Shown here: in pieces, positions 6,771 through 16,300 of the stretch
Layout of the letters: every line of letters begins with the position of its first letter
How positions within the stretch are numbered: position 1 is the stretch's first letter
NCBI GenBank assembly: GCA_020049295.1
Contig: JAIFLC010000131.1
Coordinates: 1 to 36,915, forward strand
Length of the DNA: 36,915 bases
Reading direction: 5' to 3'
Origin: Bacteroidota bacterium
GTDB taxonomy: Bacteria > Bacteroidota > Bacteroidia > Bacteroidales > UBA12077
Made by a program: the position numbers and the translations under genes
The notes under the pieces: model-generated
Database searches by the model: none
What the model was told of the DNA's origin: nothing
Seen by the model: only the letters and a program-made list of their open reading frames with translations

Positions 6771-9700
6771 TTAGATTTTTACTCCCATAAATAACACATC
6801 ATCAACCTGATGAAGGTTTCCTCTCCAATCGTTAAACGATTTATTAATATGGCTTTGTTGTTCTTCTAAACTTTTATCACAAACATCAGCAAGCATATTT
6901 TTGGTTCTATCAATTTTAAATTTCTTTCCCCTAGGGCCACCAAATTGATCAGTAAATCCATCAGAAAACATATAAATGATATCTCCCTTTTCGAGCTGAA
7001 ATCCAATGTTTTCAAACTTTTTAATGGTTTTTGAATCTCCACCAATAGATGATCGGTTACCATTAACATACTGTAATTTTTTACCTTTATAAATAATTAA
7101 TGGTCTCATTGCTGATGCAAAACGCATGTAATGAGTATTTATATCAATTTCACAAACAATAATATCCATTCCGTCATTCGCTCTCTCAGCATCAATATTC
7201 TGATTTAATGTACTCTGGAGGTCTTTATCGAGCATCTCCAATACTTCCGATGGCGATTTAATATTTGACCTCAAACAGATATCTTTAATTAAGGTAGTAC
7301 CAATCATCGACATAAATGCACCTGGTACGCCATGACCAGTTGAGTCGGCACAAACGATCATAAACTTATCTTCATTCACCTTATCGTACCAATAAAAGTC
7401 GCCACTTACAATATCTCGTGGTTGATAGTATACAAAAGCACCAGAGAAGTATTTATTTATTGTATTTACCGAAGGTAAAATGCTTTGCTGAATACGTTGA
7501 GCATAATTGATACTATCTGTAATATCGCGGTTTTTAACCTCCAACAATTCTTTTTGTGCAACCACCTCTACTGTTCGAGCTTTAAGCTCTGTTTCGAGAT
7601 ATTCTTGCATTGCCTTTTGCTTTCTTTCGCGAGCCTTAATATAGAATACAATAAGACCAATACCTGTAAAAATGGATATCAAAATAAACCACCATGTTTT
7701 CCAGATTGGGGGTTTAACTGAAATTTCGAGCTTTATAGGTTCCTCAACACAAACTCCATCAGCATTACAGGCTTTTAATAAAAATGTAAAATCACCATCT
7801 TCGATTCGCGGATAAAATATCTCACGGTCTTTTGTTATCTCAGACCACTCAAGATCGTATCCATCAAGTTTGTACTGATAAGATACACCATTTGGGTCTG
7901 AAAAACTTAATCCAACATACGAGATTTTAAGTTTATAAACCCCATATGGCAAATAAACTGATTTGTTTATATCGTAAGGTACATCTGAAACCAAGATCTC
8001 TGAAATATTAACTTTTGGAAGTGTGGTGCTTTTCTTTTCCTTTGAGCTATCGTAGCGTATTATACCACTTGTTGTTCCAAATAATAAAACTCCTGATTCC
8101 TGCTTAATTAACGAATTATAATTGCAATCACCTGTAATTCCAATCTCTTTGTCATAGGTTTTTATTTCGAGAGTTTTGGTATCAATACTGCTTAAGGCTA
8201 AACGATGTCCAACCCATATCTTGCCTGCATTATCTGCAATAAGACTGTAACAATAATTCGATTTTAGTCCATTATCAGTCGAGAAATACTGAATTGTATC
8301 TTTTGAAAACTTAAAAACACCGTCACCATATGTTGATGCCCAAATATTACCATCCAAATCCTCTGTTATTGATGAAAAATCAAGTTTTATTGTTCCTTCG
8401 ATTATGTACTTTAACGAATCATTCAACGTAAAAACACCATTGCTTTTTGTTGCTACCCATGGGTTTTTATACGAATCGATATAAATATAACGAATATCGT
8501 TGTGTGGTAATCCCTCGCTTGTACCAAACAAATCTCTACGGCCTGTTTCTAAATTAAAAACAAGAATGCCATTTTTTGTAGCAACATAAACATTTTCATC
8601 GGTTCCTGTAATGGAATTAATTGTATTCTCGAGTGAATTTGTAGATCCGTAATATTTAAGCACATTATTATTTTGAATATTTAACTGATAAATTCCATTT
8701 TTCTCAGTACCAATCCATAATTTTTTGTTCTTATCAAGATAAAGATCAACTACTTTATCCTTAGGTAACCCATTTTTCTGATCAATTATCTTAATTTCAA
8801 AGGTTGCTTTGTCAATTCTCGCAATTACATTTTCACCGCCCAGCCAAACAGTATTTTCTGACTCTTCGATAGACAATATATTGCCATTTAGTGCAGCAAT
8901 GTCCTGATATAAAAAAGCAAAAGCTTCGTCTGATGAAAAAGCAATACCATTTCCATATGTGGCAATCCAGTAGTTTCCTTCCCAATCCTGATAAACCTGT
9001 TTTATAAAATTATTCTGTAAGCCATTTTGAGTTGAAAATTGAATTGTACGCACATAGTTATACTCTTTATTTGGATCTGAGATTAACTTAAAGACCCCTT
9101 TCCCAAATGTACTAACCCAAAGTGTTTTTTCGGGATCTTCTAAAACTGATTGAATATTTTCGAAGGCCAAATTATATTTTTCACCAAAATTTACTAATTC
9201 GTACGACTCAAAATCATCTCTGAATTTAATTAGGTAAAACCCTGAATCTTCGGTTCCTATCCAAAATGAATTTTCTCGTTGACCATTTTCAATGGATTGA
9301 ATAGGAATATACGATAACTCATTAATAATAAGCACTTTCTTAATGGTTTTCTTTTCTATTTTATAAAGATATAGTCCGTCAGAACAACCAACCAGATAAT
9401 TCGAATTTCCGGTATATGCAATCGAGTAAATGATTTTACCCATAAATGCAACCGAAAACGTATCTATCTGGAACTGTTTGTTAACGCGTAATAATCCATT
9501 ATTCTGCGTAGAAATAAAAACATTACCTAGGTCATCAGAATTTATATCTGTTACCGTGCTGGTTAAATATTTTCTAGAATCAAGACGTTTAAATTCTTTC
9601 CCATTATAATAAGTAACATCGCCCGAATTATGTCCAAACCAGAGTAATCCATTTTTATCTAAATAGCTAGAAGATACAAATCCATTGGTTAGCGTATCAT

Positions 9701-9923
9701 TTTCTTTGCATAAATCAAATTTAAAACCATCGAACCGGCATAAACCTTCACCTGTTCCAACCCAGATATAACCATTAATATCATTATTAATAGTATAAAC
9801 AAATGGGTGACTTAATCCGTCTTCGATATTGTATTGCTTAAATTGATATATCTGGCCTTTGGCCAAAGATGCAAAAGCAATAAATACTAAGGTTAACAGA
9901 AACCTTGATCGTAGGCAAAACAT
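6771..9923 (-). CDS. Regulator-propeller sensor with SpoIIE/PP2C phosphatase output
   Basis: The 1050-residue product has a signal peptide (1-23, cleavage before QIYQF) and a periplasmic double propeller with many regulator-propeller repeats (LWIGTEKNGIYQL, PWVATKSNGVFTL, IWASTYGDGVFKF). These are followed by a Y_Y_Y domain (about 665-730), one transmembrane helix (about 743-763), a short coiled linker (about 765-810) and a cytoplasmic SpoIIE-type PP2C domain (about 835-1050). Metal-binding motifs are intact: GDFYWYD near 841, CADSTGHGVPGAFM near 856, and MFSDGFTDQFGG near the end. The architecture is that of hybrid two-component sensors with the kinase replaced by a serine/threonine phosphatase, which usually acts on anti-sigma-factor antagonists. 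It is last in the T9SS operon, 20 bases after the unknown secreted-protein gene. No partner STAS or anti-sigma gene is nearby. Confidence 0.93.
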   Translation of the reverse strand: MFCLRSRFLLTLVFIAFASLAKGQIYQFKQYNIEDGLSHPFVYTINNDINGYIWVGTGEGLCRFDGFKFDLCKENDTLTNGFVSSSYLDKNGLLWFGHNSGDVTYYNGKEFKRLDSRKYLTSTVTDINSDDLGNVFISTQNNGLLRVNKQFQIDTFSVAFMGKIIYSIAYTGNSNYLVGCSDGLYLYKIEKKTIKKVLIINELSYIPIQSIENGQRENSFWIGTEDSGFYLIKFRDDFESYELVNFGEKYNLAFENIQSVLEDPEKTLWVSTFGKGVFKLISDPNKEYNYVRTIQFSTQNGLQNNFIKQVYQDWEGNYWIATYGNGIAFSSDEAFAFLYQDIAALNGNILSIEESENTVWLGGENVIARIDKATFEIKIIDQKNGLPKDKVVDLYLDKNKKLWIGTEKNGIYQLNIQNNNVLKYYGSTNSLENTINSITGTDENVYVATKNGILVFNLETGRRDLFGTSEGLPHNDIRYIYIDSYKNPWVATKSNGVFTLNDSLKYIIEGTIKLDFSSITEDLDGNIWASTYGDGVFKFSKDTIQYFSTDNGLKSNYCYSLIADNAGKIWVGHRLALSSIDTKTLEIKTYDKEIGITGDCNYNSLIKQESGVLLFGTTSGIIRYDSSKEKKSTTLPKVNISEILVSDVPYDINKSVYLPYGVYKLKISYVGLSFSDPNGVSYQYKLDGYDLEWSEITKDREIFYPRIEDGDFTFLLKACNADGVCVEEPIKLEISVKPPIWKTWWFILISIFTGIGLIVFYIKARERKQKAMQEYLETELKARTVEVVAQKELLEVKNRDITDSINYAQRIQQSILPSVNTINKYFSGAFVYYQPRDIVSGDFYWYDKVNEDKFMIVCADSTGHGVPGAFMSMIGTTLIKDICLRSNIKSPSEVLEMLDKDLQSTLNQNIDAERANDGMDIIVCEIDINTHYMRFASAMRPLIIYKGKKLQYVNGNRSSIGGDSKTIKKFENIGFQLEKGDIIYMFSDGFTDQFGGPRGKKFKIDRTKNMLADVCDKSLEEQQSHINKSFNDWRGNLHQVDDVLFMGVKI

Positions 9924-9943
9924 AATTTTTGCAATTTAAATGA

Positions 9944-10909
9944 TTACTCTTTCTTTTTAACTCCAATAGAATATTTATACTTTGGAACTCCTCCGATAGG
10001 TATTGTAAAGAATGGCAATAATTCGCCATACTGGTTTTTAACAGAAACTACCACGTTATTGTTTTTTACAGGAGGACTTTTCTTTTTAATAAACTGAAAA
10101 TCCAATGAAGTCCCAATCTCCTCTTCCAAAATCTTAAATTGATTTTGAGACCAAGTATCATCGCCAGATACAGCACATAATAATCCTTGCCTTGCTACAG
10201 AAACAACCCGAATAAGACCATCAGCATCCCAATCGAAATTCTTTTGCTCAACAGAAATAGTTCGGTCATCGATATATGGATAAATATGCGATACTTCGTT
10301 TGGATCGTTATGCATGCGGAAACTATACTCATAGGCAAATGCATTTGCCCCTTCGATTCGTTTATTTTCTGTACCCGAAGTACTAACAAAATAACGGTAC
10401 ATATTTCCATCGTCGCCTTCAACGCCTTCACATATAATTTTAAAAATATATCCGCCGTATTTTCTTACGAGTTCACCTTCTGTAGGATTAAACGGACCAA
10501 ATGTAAACCAATCATTGTCGTATCGTGGGTTTTCGCCAAAAACTCTTGTGGCCAGCATGTTCCCGCTTTTATAGTTTCCAATTGGGTCGACGCCTGTAGC
10601 CTCTTGATCTGTATAGCATTTTAATCCTCCATAAATAGTGTAGGAAATTTTTGTATCCCAAAAACCATTAATTTCATCCACTTCACCTCCAGCATCAGGA
10701 TCAAAAACTCTGATAAAGATGGGGCTTGTGTGCTCTTCGGGAATTACAAAGAAAAAAGTTTGCGAAAAATCATCATCTCCCCATGAGGTTGCTGCCTTTG
10801 GTCCAAAGGTCATCAGATGAGGAATGTTTTCGTCTTCAGCTGGCACCGGCTGTGCTTTTATGCCTGAATAAACAAAAAGAATCAGAATAAGTAAGAATAG
10901 TTTTTTCAT
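9944..10909 (-). CDS. Secreted protein of unknown function in the T9SS operon
   Basis: The 321-residue product has a clear signal peptide (MKKLFLLILILFVYSGIKAQ). The mature protein is rich in aromatic and acidic residues and probably all-beta, with IPHLMTFGPKAATSWGDDDF, FFFVIPEEHTSPIFIRVFDP, DAGGEVDEINGFWDT and DNDWFTFGPF near the front and basic residues at the end. I do not recognise a named domain. The frame is open to 10930, but the ATG at 10909 is preferred because it begins directly with the signal peptide. It lies 54 bases after the PD40-PKD gene and 20 bases before the propeller-phosphatase gene, and has a consensus promoter directly upstream. Placement suggests an envelope role beside PorP and the PD40-PKD protein. 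Confidence 0.75.
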   Translation of the reverse strand: MKKLFLLILILFVYSGIKAQPVPAEDENIPHLMTFGPKAATSWGDDDFSQTFFFVIPEEHTSPIFIRVFDPDAGGEVDEINGFWDTKISYTIYGGLKCYTDQEATGVDPIGNYKSGNMLATRVFGENPRYDNDWFTFGPFNPTEGELVRKYGGYIFKIICEGVEGDDGNMYRYFVSTSGTENKRIEGANAFAYEYSFRMHNDPNEVSHIYPYIDDRTISVEQKNFDWDADGLIRVVSVARQGLLCAVSGDDTWSQNQFKILEEEIGTSLDFQFIKKKSPPVKNNNVVVSVKNQYGELLPFFTIPIGGVPKYKYSIGVKKKE

Positions 10910-10929
10910 CACATTAAAATTTTCAATCA

Positions 10930-10961
10930 CAAAAATAATTTATCAAAGCACATATTACAAA
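10930..10961 (-). promoter_or_regulatory. Consensus internal promoter of the T9SS operon
   Basis: On the minus strand, TTTG (complement of 10958-10961), a 20-base spacer and TATTTTTG (complement of 10930-10937) form a full Bacteroidota primary promoter (TTTG-n19/21-TAnnTTTG). Transcription would start near 10923, about 14 bases before the ATG of the unknown secreted-protein gene. The -33 box is just beyond the stop codon of the PD40-PKD gene. Confidence 0.65.
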
Positions 10962-10963
10962 AA

Positions 10964-12418
10964 TTATTCCCTTCTTCCTCTTACATTCTGAGCAGGAAGA
11001 ACAACAATATTTTTAAATACACCCATTTTTTCTGCATTACCCTGTTTATCGGGCTTGCTGGCAACGCCAAGCTGAACGATATATTCACCGGGAGCTGTAT
11101 AGATATGAGTGGTTGAAATACCTCTAGTTCTTCTTCCATCACCCATATCCCAATGATATGTTTTTATATCAAAATTTTTCAGGTTTGTTCTTTTTCCGTC
11201 AAATTCAATTTCCTGACCAACAACGACTGTATCCGGACAATTAATATAAACCTGCTCAATATCTTCGACAGGAACCTGATATGCAGCCTCATTAAAGTAA
11301 ACATCTCCAGTCAGTCGATCAATAACATTTAATAATACGGTATATTCTCCAGGTCCAGTATAACAATGGTCTACTTCGTTACCCCGTATTTTGGTTCCAT
11401 CACCAAGATCCCATTCGTACATAAAGTTTAATGAATCGGGATTTTGAGCTCCTTCTTCATAAAAAACATAGCAATAGTTATTTACCTCCATTCGCTTTGT
11501 ATTTTCAAACATCGGATACAATACATTAAAGCTATAAATATCATCACTACGTTGCCTGTCAGACGAGAAAAATCCATCCTTTTTGAATGCATCAATAATA
11601 AATCCATAATCATCAAATCGCGAATTAATTGGCGGCTCCAAAGGTATTGGAGTAATCCATTCATTATTTACTTTCTCGGAATAGTATATATCTAATCTTC
11701 CAACACCTCCGGGTTTATCGGAAGAGAAATACAATCGCCCACTACTATGAATAAATGGGAAAACTTCATTTTGGAGTGTATTAATTTTGGGACCTAGATT
11801 TACTGGTTCGCTCCATCCCCCATTTTTCCATTCACACACGAATAAATCTGATCCTCCAAAACCACCTGGAATATCAGATGAAAAAAACAAGAAACTACCA
11901 TCTTCACTTAACGATGGATGAGCCAAATTATATTCCGGATTATTGTATTGAAATGATGTTGGTGCAACCCATTCACCATCCCTGTTTTGTTTCGAATAAA
12001 AAATGCCCAATTTGTTTTTTCTGTCTATAATATTGCCTATTCTCTTCTTGGTGTTAATATTTCTTGTAAAATAAACGGTATTCTGCCTGTCGTTAAAGGT
12101 TGCAGGACCTTCGTTAAAACTTGTCTTTATCTCTTTTGATAAAAATTTCACTTTCCCCCAGTTGGTTTTTCCTCCCTGTTCAACATAATACAGATTAAAG
12201 AGTGGTTTATCACTCCTATCATCAGTATAATTAATAAAAATTTCTCCTTTTCTATTCGAACAAAAAACTAATCCATCCTCGTAATAAACAGGTGAAAACT
12301 CATCATAGTATCTGGAGTTAAAAGGCAACTGAATAATTGAGTAATCTTGTCCCATGGTTATTGAAAACCATAACATAGCAAAAAAACTCAATATTAATTT
12401 ATTTTTAAATCCAATCAT
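10964..12418 (-). CDS. PD40 beta-propeller plus PKD-domain envelope protein
   Basis: The 484-residue product has a signal peptide (1-23, cleaved before QDYSIIQL). A WD40-like PD40 propeller (about 40-300) follows, with blades such as LFFSSDIPGGFGGSDLFVCE (about 175-195) and LYFSSDKPGGVGRLDIYYSE (about 225-245). Then come two PKD-type domains: YEWDLGDGTKIRG with GPGEYTVLLNV (about 330-376) and YHWDMGDGRRTRG with APGEYIVQLGV (about 418-456). It resembles the PorE/PD40 group that sits with PorP in T9SS loci, but there is no C-terminal OmpA-like peptidoglycan-binding domain; the PKD domains take that place. It starts 2 bases after the PorP gene stop, so translation is probably coupled. A role as a periplasmic partner of PorP at the cell surface attachment complex is inferred from family and order. 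Confidence 0.88.
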   Translation of the reverse strand: MIGFKNKLILSFFAMLWFSITMGQDYSIIQLPFNSRYYDEFSPVYYEDGLVFCSNRKGEIFINYTDDRSDKPLFNLYYVEQGGKTNWGKVKFLSKEIKTSFNEGPATFNDRQNTVYFTRNINTKKRIGNIIDRKNKLGIFYSKQNRDGEWVAPTSFQYNNPEYNLAHPSLSEDGSFLFFSSDIPGGFGGSDLFVCEWKNGGWSEPVNLGPKINTLQNEVFPFIHSSGRLYFSSDKPGGVGRLDIYYSEKVNNEWITPIPLEPPINSRFDDYGFIIDAFKKDGFFSSDRQRSDDIYSFNVLYPMFENTKRMEVNNYCYVFYEEGAQNPDSLNFMYEWDLGDGTKIRGNEVDHCYTGPGEYTVLLNVIDRLTGDVYFNEAAYQVPVEDIEQVYINCPDTVVVGQEIEFDGKRTNLKNFDIKTYHWDMGDGRRTRGISTTHIYTAPGEYIVQLGVASKPDKQGNAEKMGVFKNIVVLPAQNVRGRRE

Positions 12419-12420
12419 TA

Positions 12421-13344
12421 CTAAAAAAATCTAGGGCTTACAGCCATTATTTTATATTTAAATTCGTAACGCAAAATTATTTCAAACGAGCCACTATTCA
12501 TTCCTGCAAGATCGCCTGTAGCCATATCATATGATCCACCCAATCTAATCTGATCGTTGATCTGATATTCAAACATAAAAGCAATTTCATCATTATACCT
12601 ATAGGCAGCACCAATCCAGAAAACATTGTAAAAGATTAGGTTTCCACCGATATCAAGCTGAAAAGTATTATCGAGTCTGTAACGTACCAGGGTAGTTGGG
12701 CGAAATTTAAAAACATCTGATTTACCTAATAGAATTCCAGCAGAAAAAAGAAAATCATAGTTATTTACATTATTGTACATTACATTTTTCCCATTTTCCT
12801 GCTTATAACTCAAAAAAGATGGAATTGATGCTCCTAAATAAAAGGCATCGGTATAATAATACACGCCAAAGCCAACATTTGGTTGATATACGATCTCGTT
12901 TTCGCCCGACGAAAACTCTGGATCGTAAACTTCATCACCAGTTAACACATCCGAATAACTAGCTTGAACAATGGAGGTTCCAGCTTTTAATCCAAGTGCA
13001 AATTTACCTCCTCCCAGTTTAAAGCGAAATGCATAATTTCCGTAAATATCGTAATTATGTGAAATTCCTATTTTTTCGTGAAAAAGCAATAATCCAACAG
13101 AATGCTGTTCATTAAGCAAAGGAGCGTGACTGCTAATTGTTTGGGTTACGGGTGCTCCTTCGAAACCAATCCATTGATTACGATACATAACCGAATTACT
13201 AAAACACTCACGGCTTCCGGCATATGCGGGATTTATTGCTAACCCGTTAATCCAGTACTGACTGTACAAGGGTGTATATCGTTGCCCAGACAATGAAAGA
13301 GTTGCCAAAACGAATAATAGTATATGAATTAATCGCCTAATCAT
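12421..13344 (-). CDS. PorP/SprF family outer-membrane protein
   Basis: The 307-residue product has a signal peptide (MIRRLIHILLFVLATLSLSG) followed by the PorP/SprF hallmark QYWINGLAINPAYAGSRE, then alternating beta strands of an outer-membrane barrel ending YEFKYKIMAVSPRFF. PorP/SprF proteins are partners of type B T9SS cargo: SprF is needed for SprB export in Flavobacterium johnsoniae. The frame stays open upstream to 13485, but the ATG at 13344 is chosen: it directly precedes the signal peptide and overlaps the end of the cargo gene by 8 bases (ATGATTAG), a standard coupling arrangement. The adjacent type B cargo gene is its expected client. The next gene starts 2 bases beyond its stop. 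Confidence 0.93.
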   Translation of the reverse strand: MIRRLIHILLFVLATLSLSGQRYTPLYSQYWINGLAINPAYAGSRECFSNSVMYRNQWIGFEGAPVTQTISSHAPLLNEQHSVGLLLFHEKIGISHNYDIYGNYAFRFKLGGGKFALGLKAGTSIVQASYSDVLTGDEVYDPEFSSGENEIVYQPNVGFGVYYYTDAFYLGASIPSFLSYKQENGKNVMYNNVNNYDFLFSAGILLGKSDVFKFRPTTLVRYRLDNTFQLDIGGNLIFYNVFWIGAAYRYNDEIAFMFEYQINDQIRLGGSYDMATGDLAGMNSGSFEIILRYEFKYKIMAVSPRFF

Positions 13345-16300
13345 TCCCTTGTCCTTTAAGAATAATAAAACCTTTTTCGTTATGAGTTTTATTCTCGAAA
13401 TCAGTATAATTAAAAATATAAAAATATGTATCTTCAGGTAGCATCTTTCCTTTCTTTTTTCCATCCCAGTATTCTCCTTTACCATAATCTTTCATACGAT
13501 AAACTTCTGTACCCCACTTGTTATATATTATCAGTTCGTTTGTTATGCTGTTATGACTCCCTTTAATAACAAAAACATCGTTTATACCATCACCATTTGG
13601 AGAAAATCCTGTTGGTAATAATAAATCTTTAAGAGTTAATATTATTGTATCTGGAATAATAGGACAACCAGGTTTGTTGATATAAAAAATTATTTCAATA
13701 TTTTCTTTATAATGCCCGCCCAAGCCACTAACAATTGCGGTAGCAGAATCGTAATCAACCTGTCCAGGGTCGGATGCAAATACTTTTTCCCAAAACAATT
13801 CAGTTTCGCTTAACTTAATAATATCAGGATATGTAACTTGTCCAAAGATTTGATGATCTGTTTCGTAGTGTAATGTAGTATCGGAACCAGCATTGACTGA
13901 CGCCTTACGATATAAAAGAATTTCAACATAAGCAGAATCGGTACATTGCCAGTTAGTTTCCTTCCACTTTAAAGTATATGTTCCAGAGACATCGATATGC
14001 ATTGGCGAATTAAAAAGTGTGTCATCATCAAAAATAATTATTCCAGGGCCATTGACCTGACTCCAAAAGCCTTTTCCTAGTGATGGTGTAGCATTAAGAA
14101 CATAGGTAGTGTCGCAAATTTCATCATCGATTCCAGGATCTGAAACCGGCCAACCATAAACTAATACTTTTATTTCACCAGCAATATTTGTGGCCATACA
14201 TCCGTTTATATCTTTAAGAGAATCGATGCTGTAGGTATATTGTTTACTTGTTATTAACGATTCCGGGTTCACAGAAATTAATGTGTTTGCTGTATTAATT
14301 GATCTTTGATGAGATAAAAATCCATCATAATAATACAATATATACGGACCTGTTCCTGAAGTTACTAAAAGATCTAAGTCTATCTGTTGCTGACTGCATA
14401 TAGTTGTATCTAAATCAGAAAATGCTGCAATTGGTAATGGCCAGATATCAACAATTATTAAACTGCTAATATTTGTACAGCAATCATTGATTCCTGAGTT
14501 TACAATTCTTCTGTAATATTTTTTTTCGGTTTGAGCAACTGGCTGATAATCTTTGTTTGTTGAATTTTCTAAAATATTTTCCCAAGTTAAATTATCACTG
14601 CTAATTTGCCATTGGTAGCGATATATACCATCACCTCCAACGGGATTAGATCCAACAAGCAGATCAAAAGGAATTTCATAACAGGTATAATTTAAAGCCC
14701 CATTTTCAATTGCATTTGAACCTATAAGTGGCAACACATTTATTTTATGAGGAATACTATAATCTTCGCAATCACCTGAAATAACTCCTCTTCTATAATA
14801 AATTGTTTCAACAAGATTTGATGGAACAAAATCTTTACGGATAGAATCATTTATTATTTGCCAATTAATTCCATCAGGACTCTGCTCCCAAAAGTAACTG
14901 TAGGACCCTATACCAAGTCCATTTGCCGGTAATTGGCCAATAATGGGTTCAGGAATTTGTGCGTTGCAAATCTCTTGATTATCAGGAAGAATATTATTTA
15001 TAATTTTTGGTAATCCTACAATTTCAACTGTATCACTATATGAAAAACAGGCACCAGATGCCACTTTTCTGCGATAAAATGTTGTATCTGAAATTATTCC
15101 ACCCCAACAAACCGTATCATTTACAGGACTAATTGTGTTCCAGCTCGCTTGGTTAAAACTTGATTGCCATAAATAATTATAAATCCCTGATCCATCACCT
15201 CCAATAGATACGGTTGTTCCGAAGAGAGTATCGGCAGAGTTATCAATGCAAATAGTATCTAGTCCCCAAATGTGATTTCCTTCAATTTTTTTATGAATAT
15301 AAATTCCGATTGCAAGACTAGTATCTACAACACCAGCAGAGCTAACTATTCGTCTATAATAAGTAGTATCATAAAGTGCAGGTGGTTGCAAATCTCTTCG
15401 TATAGAGTCGACAATTATACTCCAGCTTGTATAGTTTGTTTTCTGTTGCCATTGGTAAACAAATGTTCCATCACCGCCTTTTGGCATAGAACCATGGATT
15501 ATATGAGGCGCATCACCAATACATATTTTTTGATTTTCGAGTATTGAATTAAAAAGAAAGCCTGTTAGCGGAACAGAATAATTATTTCGAGAAGTTCCAG
15601 GATTTCCGTCTGTAGCTCCAAATGTTATTGTACCTGGCAGGTCTGAAATATAACCAGCTTTACCAGCGTTAGTTTGTGCCTTAAACTTAGAATCAAAACT
15701 TGATAACCCATTTAGAATTATTCCGCCACCACCGCCACCACCTGGTCCTGAAGTATATATCCCTTGAGTATTACCACCATTGCCTCCTTTAACCGAGAGT
15801 ATAAGATCAGACTCAACAGTCTCTACATCGATTACAATTACACCTCCTCCTCCTCCTCCTCCTCCAGAGGCCGTTGCAGGATCTGTAACGGATTGGCCAT
15901 CGGTAATAATTCCAAAACCATTCGGTTTAACATAATTTGACAAGATTATAGCTATTCCGCCTCCATTTCCTCCATTTGAAGCGACCAGAGCGCTAGTATA
16001 TGTTCCTGACCCTCCTCCTCCACCCAGAAAGATAGTTGAATCAGTAAAAAGCATAGGGCTGGTAAATTCTTGGCCACCTCTGCCACCAATACCTAGCCAT
16101 GGAGCAGTATCAATAGGTATTCCTGGCGGATCGTAAATTATTTCTCCTATATATTCTGGGGTAATACAGGTTGTAGAATCCTCTTTACCACCTAATCCAC
16201 CTCTACCGGCATTACTTCCACCACCACCACCAGCAAAACGAGCATTACCACCACCACCACCGTTCGACCATCTTCCTAATCCTTTTGCATATGCAATTAC

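Noticed and set aside
10187-10624. Plus-strand open frame of 145 codons
   Set aside because: It lies entirely antisense to the secreted protein of the T9SS operon, has no signal or domain, and its length is explained by low stop density in the opposite strand.
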